Of a stretch of DNA of 64,000 nt, positions 50,956 to 61,019 are shown in pieces. The DNA is taken from assembly GCA_022644775.1 (NCBI GenBank), contig JALCHN010000003.1, positions 1 through 64,000 on the forward strand. Reading direction: 5' to 3'. The notes beneath the pieces were generated by a model that was not told the DNA's origin, made no database searches, and saw only the letters and a program-made list of their open reading frames with translations. A program made the translations under genes and the position numbers. The stretch is from Eggerthellaceae bacterium (GTDB taxonomy: Bacteria; Actinomycetota; Coriobacteriia; Coriobacteriales; Eggerthellaceae). Each line of letters opens with the position of its first letter. Position 1 is the first letter of the stretch.

Positions 50956-51413
50956 TTGCGGGCCCTCCAGGCCTTGAGCAGCTCGTCCTCGCGCGATTCC
51001 ATGACGGCGGCCTCGTCGTCTTCGATGTGGTCGTAGCCGCACAGGTGGAGCAGGCCGTGGGTAATGAGCAGCTCGAGCTCTTCGGCGAAGGTGGTGCCGT
51101 AGGTGGCCGTCTGGCGTTCGCAGACGTCGACGGCGATCACGATGTCGCCCAGCTCGTAGGGCTCGTCGGCGCCTTCGGCCGCCGTGAACTCGTCGTCGAG
51201 GTTGTCGCATTCGAAGCTGAGCACGTCGGTGGGCCCTTCGCGATGGCGGTAGCCTTCGTTCAGGCGCGTCATTTCCTCATCGTCGACGAAGCTGATGGAG
51301 ACTTCGGTGTTGGCGGGCTTGCCTTCCTGGGAGATGACGAACGCGGCCAGCTCCTCGATGGGCAACTCTTCCGTCATTTCGGGCCGCCAGTCGCGGTTAA
51401 CGGTTATCTCCAT
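50952..51413 (-). CDS. ybeY: Endoribonuclease YbeY
   Basis: A 153-residue YbeY with the zinc motif HGLLHLCGYDH (three His ligands). It acts in 16S 3'-end maturation and ribosome quality control. ATG 51413 has GGAGGAAG upstream and overlaps phoH by 17 bases; the longer in-frame version was rejected. It is coupled to dgkA by an ATGA overlap. Confidence 0.94.
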   Translation of the reverse strand: MEITVNRDWRPEMTEELPIEELAAFVISQEGKPANTEVSISFVDDEEMTRLNEGYRHREGPTDVLSFECDNLDDEFTAAEGADEPYELGDIVIAVDVCERQTATYGTTFAEELELLITHGLLHLCGYDHIEDDEAAVMESREDELLKAWRARK

Positions 51414-52386
51414 GGGTCTTCCTCCTCGATGACTCTTGCTCTTCTTCCCTATTGTAAGCGGCGATGATGGCCGCGACCAGGGAATGGCGCACCACGTCGG
51501 TGCCGTCGAAGTCGCAGAAGGCGATGTCGCCGATGCCCGCGAGCACATGGCGGACCTGCTTGAGGCCCGAACGGCCGCGCGGGAGGTCGATCTGCGAGAT
51601 GTCGCCGGTGACGACCATCTTCGATCCGAAGCCCAGGCGGGTGAGGAACATCTTCATCTGCTCGGGCGTGGCGTTCTGCGCTTCGTCGAGGACGACGAAG
51701 CAGTCGCTCAACGTGCGGCCGCGCATGAAGGCGAGCGGGGCGATTTCAATCGTGCCGTCCTCGATCATTTGCAGGGCCCACTCGCGTTCGCACATCTCGA
51801 AGAGGGCGTCGTAGAGCGGGCGGATGTAGGGGTCGATCTTCTCGTCGAGGGTGCCGGGCAGAAAGCCCAGGCTCTCGCCCGCTTCCACGACGGGGCGGGA
51901 GAGGACGATGCGTCCCACTTCCTTGCGCTTGAGGGCCGCGAGCGCCATGGCCATGGCCAGATAGGTCTTGCCCGTGCCGGCCGGCCCGATGCCGAAGGTG
52001 ATCGTATGGGAGCGGATCGCGTCGACGTAGGCCTTCTGCCCGGCCGTCTTGGGCCGCACGGCCTTGCCGTGGTGGACCAAGATCACGTCGTTGCGCAATT
52101 CGGAGGGGGCGTAGGCGCCCGTGTGCAAAAGCTCGATCGCGTGCGTGACGTAGGGCACGTCGGGGGCGCCGCCCTGTTCGACCATCTTCACCAGGTCGTC
52201 GAACAGCGAGCCGACGGCCTTGGTTTCAACCGGGTCCCCCTTGATCTTCACCTCGTTGCCGCGCACGGTGATGCGGGCCTTGAACGCGTTGCGGATCGCG
52301 TCGAGATTGGCGTCATGCGGTCCCAGCACGAGCGCCATGTCGACGCTGTCGGGTGCCGTGATCGCGAGCTTCTGGGGTTCGGTCAT
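51397..52386 (-). CDS. phoH: PhoH-family ATPase (PhoL type)
   Basis: A 329-residue PhoH-like protein with Walker A GPAGTGKT (134-141), Walker [17 protein letters not shown], and the [12 protein letters not shown] sensor region. PhoH/PhoL proteins are RNA-linked NTPases almost always found next to ybeY, as here. Start ATG 52386 overlaps the mtaB stop (ATGA). Confidence 0.93.
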   Translation of the reverse strand: MTEPQKLAITAPDSVDMALVLGPHDANLDAIRNAFKARITVRGNEVKIKGDPVETKAVGSLFDDLVKMVEQGGAPDVPYVTHAIELLHTGAYAPSELRNDVILVHHGKAVRPKTAGQKAYVDAIRSHTITFGIGPAGTGKTYLAMAMALAALKRKEVGRIVLSRPVVEAGESLGFLPGTLDEKIDPYIRPLYDALFEMCEREWALQMIEDGTIEIAPLAFMRGRTLSDCFVVLDEAQNATPEQMKMFLTRLGFGSKMVVTGDISQIDLPRGRSGLKQVRHVLAGIGDIAFCDFDGTDVVRHSLVAAIIAAYNREEEQESSRRKTHGDNR

Positions 52387-53612
52387 AGGCGAAACGTTCC
52401 TTCTTCCGTAAATGCCTTCAACTGCAAGTCTATCAGCGAACCGCGCGGGGCGATACCGCCCACCTCGACGGGGAAATACGATTCCGAGGTGCCGCGCCCG
52501 TCCGATTCCACGAGCACGCGCTCGACGGTGCCTTCGCGCGCCAGGCCCGCCTCACGGCGCAGGTCTCGGGCGAGGGCCGCCAGGCGATGGGCCCGGTCCG
52601 CGACGACCTCGGGCGGGATCTGGTCGGTGCGGGCGGCCGCCGGGGTCCCCGCCCGCTTGGAATAGCGGAAGACGTGGATCTTGCTGAAGCGGCACTCCCG
52701 TGCCAGGTCGAGCGTGGCTTGGAAGTCCTCTTCGGTCTCTCCCGGGAAGCCTGTGATGATGTCGGTCGAAAGGGAAAGGCCGGGCACCGCCTGGTAGAGC
52801 CCCTCGACGATGCCGCGGTACTCCTCCGCCGTGTAGGGGCGGGCCATGTCGGCGAGCACGCGGGTGCTGCCCGCCTGCAGGGGCAGGTGGAGGTGGCGGC
52901 AAATCCAGCCGTCGGAGGCGGCGAGGGCGCCGGCGAGCTCGGGCGTCACGTCGCGCGGCTCGACGCTCGAGATGCGCACGCGCACGCCGGGAAGGGCCTC
53001 GTGCACGGCCAGGGCGCAGCCGGCAAGCGAGTGCCCCTCGCTTCGATAGGTGCCCAGGTTGATGCCGGTGAGGACGATCTCGCGTGCGCCGGCGCGGGCG
53101 AGAGCGCGCGCCTGGGACAGGACGTCTGCCAACGGCAGCGACCGGGCCGTCCCGCGCGCCACGTGCACGATGCAGTAGGTGCAGGCGTTGTTGCAGCCGT
53201 CTTGGATCTTGAGCCCGGCGCGCGTGGGGAACTCTTCACCGTAGCGCACGGGCGCGCCCGCTTCGGCGGGGACGGGCAGGTCGTCGGCAGGCGCGAGCTC
53301 GTCGGCGATATCGGGCACGGCGGCCTTGCCGCACACGATGACCCGCTCGTCGAGGGCGCGGAATTCGTCGGCGTGGATGGCCGCGGCGCAGCCGGTCACG
53401 AGCACGTGGGCGCCGGGGTGGTCCTTGAGCGCTCGGCGGACGGCCTTGCGGGCCTTCTTGTCGGCTTCGCCGGTGACCGTGCAGGTGTTGACGACGACGG
53501 CTTGCGCCCCCTCGTCGTCGTGCACGTGGCCGCGGGCCTCCATCTGGGCGATGATCGTGTCGGACTCGACGCGATTGACCTTGCAGCCCAGGTTCACGAG
53601 GGAAAACTTCAT
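52383..53612 (-). CDS. mtaB: tRNA N6-threonylcarbamoyladenosine methylthiotransferase MtaB
   Basis: A 409-residue methylthiotransferase. It begins FSLVNLGCKVNRVESDTI, the MtaB-type N-terminus, with NTCTVTGEADKKARKAVRR and the radical-SAM motif CNNACTYCIVHVARG. It converts t6A37 to ms2t6A37 in tRNA(Lys). ATG 53612 overlaps the rsmE stop and its own stop overlaps phoH (both ATGA), indicating a tightly coupled operon. The long in-frame upstream extension runs through rsmE and was rejected. Confidence 0.93.
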   Translation of the reverse strand: MKFSLVNLGCKVNRVESDTIIAQMEARGHVHDDEGAQAVVVNTCTVTGEADKKARKAVRRALKDHPGAHVLVTGCAAAIHADEFRALDERVIVCGKAAVPDIADELAPADDLPVPAEAGAPVRYGEEFPTRAGLKIQDGCNNACTYCIVHVARGTARSLPLADVLSQARALARAGAREIVLTGINLGTYRSEGHSLAGCALAVHEALPGVRVRISSVEPRDVTPELAGALAASDGWICRHLHLPLQAGSTRVLADMARPYTAEEYRGIVEGLYQAVPGLSLSTDIITGFPGETEEDFQATLDLARECRFSKIHVFRYSKRAGTPAAARTDQIPPEVVADRAHRLAALARDLRREAGLAREGTVERVLVESDGRGTSESYFPVEVGGIAPRGSLIDLQLKAFTEEGTFRL

Positions 53613-54385
53613 CGCAGCTCCCCCAGCTCGTAGAGGGCGAGGGCGGGAGCGACGAGCCCGGCGGTCTCGGTGCGCAGGATGCTTGTGCCCAGGGTAATCG
53701 ACCGGGCGCGGGGCGCGGCTTCCGCAAAGGTGCGCACCTCCCCTTCGGTGAGCCCGCCTTCGGGACCCACGACGATCGATACGCGGGCGGCTTGGGGCGC
53801 GCAGCCGGCTTCGGCCAGGGCTGCGGAAAGGGCTTCGTGCAAATCTGTGGCGCGCTCCTCTTCCCAGCATACCAGGGTGGCCGTGTCGTCGGCGCACCGG
53901 CGCGCGGCTTCAGCGACAGTGGCGGGCGACGCCACCTGCGGGATGCGGCGCTGGCCCGACTGCATGGCCGCGCTCTTCACGATGGCCTCCCAGCGGGCGA
54001 GCCGCTTTCCGGCGCGCTTGGCGTCGAGTTTGACGACGCTGCGCACACAGACGAGAGGAACGAATTCGGACACGCCGAGCTCGGTGGCGTGGCGGAAGAC
54101 CTCGTCGAGCTTGTCGCCTTTGGCCAGCCCCTGGAACAGGCGCACGTAGGGCCGCGGGCGCGGCGCTTGCGCATGGCCGCAAATGCGCACGGTGAGCGCG
54201 TCGGGGTCTGCGATTTCGCATTCGAAGTAGTCGGCGGCGGCATCGACGACGGCGATGTGCTCCCCCGCTTGCAGGCGCAGCACGCGGGCATGCTTGGCGT
54301 CGTCGGGGGCGAGGGCAAGCGCGAACACGGGTTCCGTCTCCCGCGCAAGCACCTGCTCGGGGAGGAAGAACCTTGGAAGGCTCAT
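53609..54385 (-). CDS. rsmE: 16S rRNA m3U1498 methyltransferase RsmE
   Basis: A 258-residue SPOUT-class RsmE with the knot motifs VGPEGGLTEGEV and LGTSILRTETAGLVAPALALYELG that bind SAM, and an N-terminal PUA-like domain (RFFLPEQVLA). It methylates U1498 of 16S rRNA. It lies 9 bp downstream of dnaJ, the frequent dnaJ-(prmA)-rsmE neighbourhood; prmA is absent. Confidence 0.94.
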   Translation of the reverse strand: MSLPRFFLPEQVLARETEPVFALALAPDDAKHARVLRLQAGEHIAVVDAAADYFECEIADPDALTVRICGHAQAPRPRPYVRLFQGLAKGDKLDEVFRHATELGVSEFVPLVCVRSVVKLDAKRAGKRLARWEAIVKSAAMQSGQRRIPQVASPATVAEAARRCADDTATLVCWEEERATDLHEALSAALAEAGCAPQAARVSIVVGPEGGLTEGEVRTFAEAAPRARSITLGTSILRTETAGLVAPALALYELGELR

Positions 54386-54394
54386 AGAGGCTCC

Positions 54395-55522
54395 TTAGTT
54401 GAAGGCGTCTTTGATCTTCTGAAAGGGCGTGCGCTGTTCGGTGACCTCTTCGCCCATCTCGTCGGCGAGCTTGGTGAGCAGCTCGCGCTCGCGCTTCGAG
54501 AGCTTCTTGGGGACGACGACGCTCACGTGGGTGAACATGTCGCCGCGGGCCCCGTTGCCGTTGAATTTAGGCATGCCGAAGCCGCGCGTGCGCACGACCT
54601 GGTCGTTCTGGCAGCCTTCGGGGATGGTGACCGTGACGGTCTCGCCTTCGAAGATGCCCTCGCATTCGATCTTGGCGCCCAGGCAGGCCTGGACGATCGA
54701 GATCTTGATCTGCTGGTGGAGGTTGTCGCCGTCGCGCTGGAAGAATTCATGCGGCATGATGCGGCAGGTGACGATCAAGTCGCCCGAAGCGGCGCCGCGC
54801 AGGCCCGCCTCGCCGAAGCCGCCCAGGCGCAGCTGCTGGCCGTCGCGGATGCCCACGGGCACTTCGACGGTGACGCGCTGGCGGTCGGGTACGCGGCCCT
54901 GGCCTTCGCATTCGGGGCAGGGATGGTCGATCGTGCGGCCCGTGCCCTTGCAGTCCGGGCAGGTGGTCGCCGTCTGCATGTCGCCCAGGAAGGTGCGCTG
55001 CACGGTGACGACGCGGCCCTGGCCATGGCAGGTGGGGCATTCCACTTCCTTGCCGCCTTCGGCCAGGCCCGACCCGTCGCATTCGGGACAGGGGGCCAGG
55101 CGGTCGTAGACGATCTCCTTCTTCACGCCGGCGGCGACCTCTTCCAGGGTGAGGCGCAGGCCCACGCCCATGTCGCGGCCCTCGCGGCGGGCGCGCGGGC
55201 CGGCCCCTCCCCCGTTGCCGCCGAAGAAGCTGCTGAAGAGGTCGCCCATGCCGAAGCCGCCGAAGATGTCGTCGAGGTCGACGTAGGGCTGAGAGCCCGA
55301 AGCGGCGCCGGGGATGGTGCCGAAGCGGTCGTACTGGGCGCGCTTGTTGGGGTCGCTCAGTACGTCGTAGGCTTCGTTGAGCTCTTTGAACTGGTCTTCG
55401 GCATCGGGGGCTTTGTTCACGTCGGGATGCAGCTTGCGCGCCTTGCGGCGGAAGGCCTTCTTGATCTCTTCGTCGGTCGCCGTCTTGTCGACGCCGAGTA
55501 CCTCGTACAAATCCCTTGCCAT
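54395..55522 (-). CDS. dnaJ: Chaperone DnaJ
   Basis: A 375-residue type I DnaJ: J domain with HPD (residues 32-34), Gly/Phe region (about 68-105), four CxxCxGxG zinc repeats ([32 protein letters not shown]) and two beta-sandwich domains. It delivers substrates to DnaK and stimulates its ATPase. The zinc repeats show it is not the J-only CbpA type. It follows hrcA after 50 bp; dnaK and grpE are not in the window. Confidence 0.96.
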   Translation of the reverse strand: MARDLYEVLGVDKTATDEEIKKAFRRKARKLHPDVNKAPDAEDQFKELNEAYDVLSDPNKRAQYDRFGTIPGAASGSQPYVDLDDIFGGFGMGDLFSSFFGGNGGGAGPRARREGRDMGVGLRLTLEEVAAGVKKEIVYDRLAPCPECDGSGLAEGGKEVECPTCHGQGRVVTVQRTFLGDMQTATTCPDCKGTGRTIDHPCPECEGQGRVPDRQRVTVEVPVGIRDGQQLRLGGFGEAGLRGAASGDLIVTCRIMPHEFFQRDGDNLHQQIKISIVQACLGAKIECEGIFEGETVTVTIPEGCQNDQVVRTRGFGMPKFNGNGARGDMFTHVSVVVPKKLSKRERELLTKLADEMGEEVTEQRTPFQKIKDAFN

Positions 55523-55572
55523 ATGCCGGTAACCTTCCCTGCGCCGCAGAAGCGCGGCGCGATCGAGCTTTG

Positions 55573-56589
55573 CTATTCGTTGAGCGCTTCGCGGGCGGCC
55601 TTGACCGCCTTGATGACCTGCGCGTAGTTCATGCGGGTGGGGCCGATCACAGCCACGACCCCTTCGCTTGCCCCGCGTCCGTAGCGGCCGGCGACGACCG
55701 ACACGCCCGAGAGCTTTTCGGTGCCGTTTTCCTTGCCGATGCGCACGGTGGTCGACGCGTCGGTTCCGCTCACGTCCCTCTCGAGAATCTGCAGCAGGAC
55801 CGTGTCGTTTTCGAGCACGTCGAGCACGGGCACGAGGGCGTTGGGGCTTTGGAATTCGGGCTGCCGCACGAGCGTGGAAAGGCCCAGGCTGTGCGCATGG
55901 GCGTCGCCGTGCTCTTTGAGGCAGATGAGCACTTCCCCCACGAGCAGCTGCACGAGGGGGTCGGAGGGCGACTGACTGTTGCCCTCTTTGATCTTCGCTT
56001 CCACTTCGGCGGGCGTTTTGCCCGACAGCAGGGCGTTGACCGTGTTCTGGGCGCGGCCGATGTCGTCGCAGGGCACAGGGCGGGAGAATTCCACCTGGCG
56101 GTTGAAGACCTGGCCGTCCTGCATGACGACGACGATCAGGGTGCGCGTGTCGGAAAGCGACACGAACGTGACCTGCTTGATGTCGAGCATGAGCGTAGAA
56201 GGCGGCACGACGATCGTGAGGCATTCGGTGAGCTTGGCCAGCTGCTTGGCCGTGCGGTCCATGAGGTCGTCGAGCTCGGTGGCGCTTTCGCGCAGGTCCT
56301 CGACGGCTTTCTTTGTGTTGTCGTCGAGCTCTTCGTCGGCGAGTTCGCCTTCCAAGAGGTGGTCGACGAAGGTGCGGTAGCCGAAATCGGTGGGGACGCG
56401 CCCCGCCGAGGTGTGCGGCTGCGTGATGTAGCCGTCGTCTTCGAGCACCGAGAGCTCGTTGCGCACGGTGGCGGAGCTTACGCCCAGGCTGTAGTTCTCT
56501 ACGAGCGTGCGCGAGCCCACGGGCAGCGCGCGAAGAACGTATTCCTCGATCAGAGCGGCGAGCACTTTCTGCCGTCTGTCTGAAAGCAT
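55573..56589 (-). CDS. hrcA: Heat-inducible transcription repressor HrcA
   Basis: A 338-residue HrcA with an N-terminal winged helix ([45 protein letters not shown]) and the IDD/GAF-like C-terminal part ([13 protein letters not shown]). It represses chaperone genes at a CIRCE operator. ATG 56589 has AAAGGAG upstream. A CIRCE-like palindrome lies about 57 bp before the start, consistent with autoregulation. Confidence 0.95.
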   Translation of the reverse strand: MLSDRRQKVLAALIEEYVLRALPVGSRTLVENYSLGVSSATVRNELSVLEDDGYITQPHTSAGRVPTDFGYRTFVDHLLEGELADEELDDNTKKAVEDLRESATELDDLMDRTAKQLAKLTECLTIVVPPSTLMLDIKQVTFVSLSDTRTLIVVVMQDGQVFNRQVEFSRPVPCDDIGRAQNTVNALLSGKTPAEVEAKIKEGNSQSPSDPLVQLLVGEVLICLKEHGDAHAHSLGLSTLVRQPEFQSPNALVPVLDVLENDTVLLQILERDVSGTDASTTVRIGKENGTEKLSGVSVVAGRYGRGASEGVVAVIGPTRMNYAQVIKAVKAAREALNE

Positions 56590-56645
56590 GTCCGCTCCTT
56601 TCTTCCAACCGGGGCCCAGCGGTCCCATTCATGCATCAAGGCATT

Positions 56646-56672
56646 TTAGCAGTGAGCCTAGAGGGCTGCTAA
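56646..56672 (-). promoter_or_regulatory. CIRCE-like operator upstream of hrcA
   Basis: TTAGCAGTG-N9-GGCTGCTAA (56646-56654 and 56664-56672), compared with the CIRCE consensus TTAGCACTC-N9-GAGTGCTAA. The 9-9-9 spacing is exact; the centre-proximal bases differ (two mismatches per arm). Confidence 0.8.
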
Positions 56673-56735
56673 AGTTGCAGGCAAAAGATACCAGGTTGTC
56701 ACTTACCCGTCGCAGGGCCGGCGCGGGCGCGGCGA

Positions 56736-57845
56736 CTAGGGAGCGACGTCGAGAATGGCCCCGTAGAGGTCGTTGCCGCACAGCCATCCGCGCTCGGTGG
56801 GCCGCCAGCGGCCGTCCGCGTGGGTGCAGAGTCCGCGCGACGCAAGGCCGTCGAGCACGTCGACAAGTTCGGGGGCGAGTTCCGAGGCATGCGCGACGAG
56901 TTCGTCGGACACGCCCTGGGACATCCTCATCCCCATCATGACGTCTTCGACCCGCATCTGACGGGCGTCGAGGTCGTCGGTGACGCAGTCGTCCTGCTTG
57001 CGCATGCGGCGGGTCGCGTTCTGGGTCATCGTGGCGGCCGACGGTCCCAGCCCCAGGTAGGGCACGCCCGTCCAGTAGGCGATGTTGTGGCGGCATGCGA
57101 AGCCAGGGCGGGCGTAGCTTGCCACTTCGTAGCGTGAGAAGCCCGCCTGCCCCAAGATCTCCTCGGCGATTTCCATGTACGAGGCTTCGAGGTCCTCGTC
57201 GATCGCGGGCATGCGGCCGGCGGCCACGGCCCGGCCGAAGGGCGTGCCCTCGTGGATTTCGAGCGGGTAGATCGACACGTGGGTGACGCCGGCCGCAACG
57301 GCGGTGCGCACGCTCGCAGCAAAGCTTTCCTGGCTTTGACCAGGAATCCCGCACATGAGGTCGACGCTCACGTTCTCGAAGCGCTCGTGGGCGATTTCGA
57401 TGGCCCGCTTGGCCGCTTCGGCGTCATGTACGCGTCCAAGAATGCCGAGCACCCTGTCGTCAAAGGACTGCACGCCGATCGAGAGCCGATTGACGCCGAG
57501 CGCCCAGACGTCTTTGACCAGGCGCTCGTCGAGCGAGTCGGGGTTGGCTTCCATCGAGCATTCGACTTCGTCGGTGAGGTGCATCGACAGAGACAGGGTG
57601 TAGAGGATTTCGGTGAGGGCGCGCGAGCCCAGATAGGTGGGCGTGCCGCCGCCCAGGTAGACGGTCTCGATCGAGCCCAGGAAACCCTGCTTGCCCGCCC
57701 GCCTGATGGAGAGGACCATGTCGTCGGCATAGGCGTTTATGGCCGCGTCCCCTTGCGGGACGGCGCGGGTCGCGAAGTCGCAGTAGGCGCAGCGCTGCTT
57801 GCAAAACGGTACGTGTATATACAAGGCCTTGTAGGGGTCGAACAT
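56736..57845 (-). CDS. hemW: Heme chaperone HemW (radical-SAM, HemN-like)
   Basis: A 369-residue HemN-like radical-SAM protein. Its cluster motif is C15-x3-C19-x2-C22-DF (CKQRCAYCDF), without the fourth cysteine of true HemN, and CRHNIAYW carries the HNxxYW motif of HemW. It is therefore expected to bind and deliver heme to membrane proteins rather than make it. It overlaps the dus stop by one base. Heme use is consistent with the nearby cytochrome lipoprotein and MenA. Confidence 0.9.
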   Translation of the reverse strand: MFDPYKALYIHVPFCKQRCAYCDFATRAVPQGDAAINAYADDMVLSIRRAGKQGFLGSIETVYLGGGTPTYLGSRALTEILYTLSLSMHLTDEVECSMEANPDSLDERLVKDVWALGVNRLSIGVQSFDDRVLGILGRVHDAEAAKRAIEIAHERFENVSVDLMCGIPGQSQESFAASVRTAVAAGVTHVSIYPLEIHEGTPFGRAVAAGRMPAIDEDLEASYMEIAEEILGQAGFSRYEVASYARPGFACRHNIAYWTGVPYLGLGPSAATMTQNATRRMRKQDDCVTDDLDARQMRVEDVMMGMRMSQGVSDELVAHASELAPELVDVLDGLASRGLCTHADGRWRPTERGWLCGNDLYGAILDVAP

Positions 57846-58849
57846 CACCGATCGCCTTCCATGCCGATGGCACGCAGATGGTCTTCGATCGCATCGATGA
57901 CCCGGTCGTAATCGTCGATCGTGACGCACCGGTTCAGGGCCCCGCGGGCCGTGGAGGCGCCGGGCAGGCCCTTGCAGTACCAACTCGCCTGCTTGCGCAT
58001 GCGCACGAGCGCGCGCGGTTCCCACTCGTAGAGCAGGTGGGCATGGCGGCGGGCGCATGCGATGCGCTCTAAGGGCGCGGGCGGCCAAGGCGCCGGAGCG
58101 CCTGCGAGCGCGGCCTTGACGTCGGCGAAGACCCAGGGGTTGCCCTGGGCGGCGCGGGCGATCATCACCGCGTCGCAGCCCGTTTGTTCTATCATCGCGC
58201 GCGCCGAAGCCCCGTCGACGACGTCGCCGTTGCCGATGACGGGAATGCTCACGGCCTGCTTGACGCGGGCGATGACGCCCCAGTCGGCGGCGCCCCGGTA
58301 CATTTGCTGGGCCGTGCGACCGTGCACGGTAAGGGCCCAGGCGCCGGCATCTTCGAGCCGGCGGGCCAGTTCGGGGGCGGTCTCCTCGTCGGCGTAGAAG
58401 CCGCGGCGCATTTTGGCCGTCACGGGCACCGCTACGGCGCGCGCGGCCGCTTCTACAATGCGGGCGGCCAGGTCGGGGTCCTTCATGAGAGCCGACCCGT
58501 CGCCTTTGGTCTGGATCTTGCGGGCCGGGCATCCCATGTTGATGTCGATTACCGCCAGGGTGTCGCCCAGAAGGTCGACGACGCGCCGGGCCATGTCGGC
58601 GATGACGGCGGGGTCGTGGCCGAAGAGCTGCACGCCCACCTCGCGCTCGGTGGGCCCTACTTCGAGCAGGTCCTCGGTGCGCTCGTTGGCGTAGGAGAGC
58701 CCCTTGGCTGACACCATTTCGCAGAAGGCAAGGTCGGCCCCCTGCTCTTCGGCGAGCTGACGCATAACGGGGTCGGTCACGCCGGCCATGGGCGCCATCA
58801 CGACGCGGTGGGCCGCCACGTAGGCGGGAAAGGTCTGTCGTGTGAGCAT
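57845..58849 (-). CDS. dus: tRNA-dihydrouridine synthase
   Basis: A 334-residue Dus: FMN-binding TIM barrel with MAPMAGVTDPVMRQ, the NMGCPARKI motif containing catalytic C107, and GNGDVVDGASA. It reduces uridines in the tRNA D-loop using NADPH. It lies just upstream of hemW (TGATG overlap) and three bp after a 62-residue membrane protein gene. Confidence 0.93.
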   Translation of the reverse strand: MLTRQTFPAYVAAHRVVMAPMAGVTDPVMRQLAEEQGADLAFCEMVSAKGLSYANERTEDLLEVGPTEREVGVQLFGHDPAVIADMARRVVDLLGDTLAVIDINMGCPARKIQTKGDGSALMKDPDLAARIVEAAARAVAVPVTAKMRRGFYADEETAPELARRLEDAGAWALTVHGRTAQQMYRGAADWGVIARVKQAVSIPVIGNGDVVDGASARAMIEQTGCDAVMIARAAQGNPWVFADVKAALAGAPAPWPPAPLERIACARRHAHLLYEWEPRALVRMRKQASWYCKGLPGASTARGALNRCVTIDDYDRVIDAIEDHLRAIGMEGDR

Positions 58850-58852
58850 GGG

Positions 58853-59041
58853 CTAGAGCGAATCGGCCAGCGAGCCGGCGCCCGCGATCACGAGGACGGC
58901 GAGCACGATCAGGCCGATGAACACGACCACGCAGCCGATGCCGATGGCGGCTTTGCTGCCGCTGCTCATCCCCTTTTTGGGCGGATTCTTCTTGTCGTTG
59001 AACGGGTCGTCGAGCCAGTCGTAGTCTTCTTTGCGAGCCAT
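58853..59041 (-). CDS. Small single-span membrane protein, unknown function
   Basis: A 62-residue protein. An acidic and aromatic N-terminus ([17 protein letters not shown]) and a basic stretch (KNPPKKGMSSGSK) precede one hydrophobic helix (residues about 31-55). The positive residues before the helix predict a cytoplasmic N-terminus. Its ATG shares a base with the lepA stop (TAATG), so it is translationally coupled to lepA. No family was recognised. Confidence 0.65.
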   Translation of the reverse strand: MARKEDYDWLDDPFNDKKNPPKKGMSSGSKAAIGIGCVVVFIGLIVLAVLVIAGAGSLADSL

Positions 59042-60849
59042 TACTCGTCCACCTTCAAAATCGCCATGAACGCTTCCTGGGGCACTTCGACGTTGCCGAT
59101 GCTCTTCATGCGCTTCTTGCCCTGCTTCTGCTTTTCGAGCAGCTTGCGCTTGCGGCTGATGTCGCCGCCGTAGCATTTGGCCAGCACGTCCTTGCGCTTG
59201 GCCTTGACCGTTTGGCGCGCCAAGACGCGTCCGCCCACGGCCGCCTGGATGGGCACCTCGAAGAGCTGGCGCGGAATGATCTCCTTGAGCTTTTCGCAGA
59301 GCACCTTGCCGCGGTCGTAGGCCTTGTCTTTATGCACGATGAAGGACAGCGCGTCAATGGGCTTTCCCGACAGCAAGATGTCGAGCTTGACGAGCTTGCT
59401 GGGCTTGTAGCCGTCGAATTCGTAGTCGAGCGAGGCGTAGCCTTTGGTGTTGCTCTTCAGCTTGTCGAAGTAGTCGAGGATGAGTTCCGAAAGCGGCAGC
59501 TCCCAGATCATCTCGACCGTGGTTTGCGAGAGGTAGTTCATCGTGACGAAGGTGCCGCGGCGCGCGACGGTGAGGTCCATCACGGCGCCCACGTAATCGG
59601 GCGGGATGAGGATCTTGGCCTTCAGGTAAGGCTCTTCGATGTGCTCGATCTCGCCGGGGTCGGGCATGTCCTGCGGGGAGTGCAGCGAGAGCATCTCGCC
59701 GTTGGTCTTGTAGACGTGGTACTCCACGCTCGGCGCGGTGGCGAGCAGGTCGAGGCCGAACTCGCGCTCGAGCCGCTCTTTGACGACCTCCATGTGCAGA
59801 AGGCCCAAAAATCCCACGCGGAAGCCGAAGCCCAGGGCGTGGCTCGTTTCGGGCTCGTAGAGCAGGGCCGGGTCGTTGAGCGAGAGCTTGTCGAGAGCGT
59901 CGCGCAGGTCGGGGTACTGGTCCGAATCGATCGGGTAGAGGCCCGTATAGACCATGGGCTTGGCCTCGCGGTAGCCCGGCAGGGGCTCTTTGACGCCGTG
60001 TTCCACGGTGGTCACCGTGTCGCCCACTTTGACCTGGGCGGGGTCTTTGAGCCCCGTGACCAGATAGCCGACCTCCCCTACCGTCAGCGACTCGCAGGGA
60101 ATCTCCTTGGGGCGGCGCACGCCCACCTCTTCGACGAGGTGCTCTTGGCCGGTGGCCATGAGGCGGACCCGCTCGCCCTTGTGCAGCTCGCCGTCGACGA
60201 TGCGCACGAGGGCCACGACGCCGCGATAGGCGTCGAAATAGGAGTCGAAGATGAGCGCGCGCAGGGGTGCGGCGGGGTCGCCCTGGGGCGCGGGGATGTC
60301 GTAGACGATGGCCTCGAGCAGGTCGTGGATGCCCGCGCCCGTCTTCCCGCTCGCGAGGATCGCGTCGTCGGCGGGTATGGCGAGGGCGTCTTCGATTTCG
60401 GCGCGCACGCGCTCGGGCTCGGCCGAGGGCAGGTCGATCTTGTTGATGAGCGGAATGATCTCGAGGTTGGCGTTCATGGCCATCATCGCGTTGGCGACCG
60501 TTTGGGCCTCGACGCCCTGAGTGGCGTCGACGACGAGCACGGCGCCCTCGCAGGCGGCCAGGCTGCGCGACACCTCGTAGGTGAAGTCGACGTGGCCCGG
60601 CGTGTCGATCAGGTTGAAGTGATAGACCTCGCCGTCGTCGGCGGTGTAGTCGACGCGAACGGCCTGGCTTTTGATCGTGATGCCGCGCTCGCGTTCGATG
60701 TCCATCGAGTCGAGCAGCTGGGCTTGCATGTCGCGTTCGGCCACGGTGCCGGTCATTTCCAGAATGCGGTCGGAAATGGTCGATTTGCCGTGGTCGATGT
60801 GGGCGATGATGCTGAAATTGCGAATGTGGGTGGGATCTGCGGTCTTCAT
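59041..60849 (-). CDS. lepA: Elongation factor 4 (LepA)
   Basis: A 602-residue translational GTPase with [14 protein letters not shown] (G1, residues 15-28), DTPGHVDF (G3) and NKIDLPSA (G4), followed by domains II-III and the LepA-specific C-terminal domain ([26 protein letters not shown]). It acts on ribosomes under stress and in initiation or biogenesis. It starts the long minus-strand cluster ending at recO. Confidence 0.96.
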   Translation of the reverse strand: MKTADPTHIRNFSIIAHIDHGKSTISDRILEMTGTVAERDMQAQLLDSMDIERERGITIKSQAVRVDYTADDGEVYHFNLIDTPGHVDFTYEVSRSLAACEGAVLVVDATQGVEAQTVANAMMAMNANLEIIPLINKIDLPSAEPERVRAEIEDALAIPADDAILASGKTGAGIHDLLEAIVYDIPAPQGDPAAPLRALIFDSYFDAYRGVVALVRIVDGELHKGERVRLMATGQEHLVEEVGVRRPKEIPCESLTVGEVGYLVTGLKDPAQVKVGDTVTTVEHGVKEPLPGYREAKPMVYTGLYPIDSDQYPDLRDALDKLSLNDPALLYEPETSHALGFGFRVGFLGLLHMEVVKERLEREFGLDLLATAPSVEYHVYKTNGEMLSLHSPQDMPDPGEIEHIEEPYLKAKILIPPDYVGAVMDLTVARRGTFVTMNYLSQTTVEMIWELPLSELILDYFDKLKSNTKGYASLDYEFDGYKPSKLVKLDILLSGKPIDALSFIVHKDKAYDRGKVLCEKLKEIIPRQLFEVPIQAAVGGRVLARQTVKAKRKDVLAKCYGGDISRKRKLLEKQKQGKKRMKSIGNVEVPQEAFMAILKVDE

Positions 60850-61019
60850 GAAGTGAACAATACGGTATCGAGGGCGGGCAATTCAATAGCCCCGGTCGTC
60901 TATAAGCTGTAAACCCAGGTCAACGGCGGGGTTGCTACAAAACGAACACAAGCGCGCCATGGTGCGTGCGAAGAAGCGACCCGCATTCCGGCGACGTGCG
61001 CGGCGGGCGGCGCCCTCCC

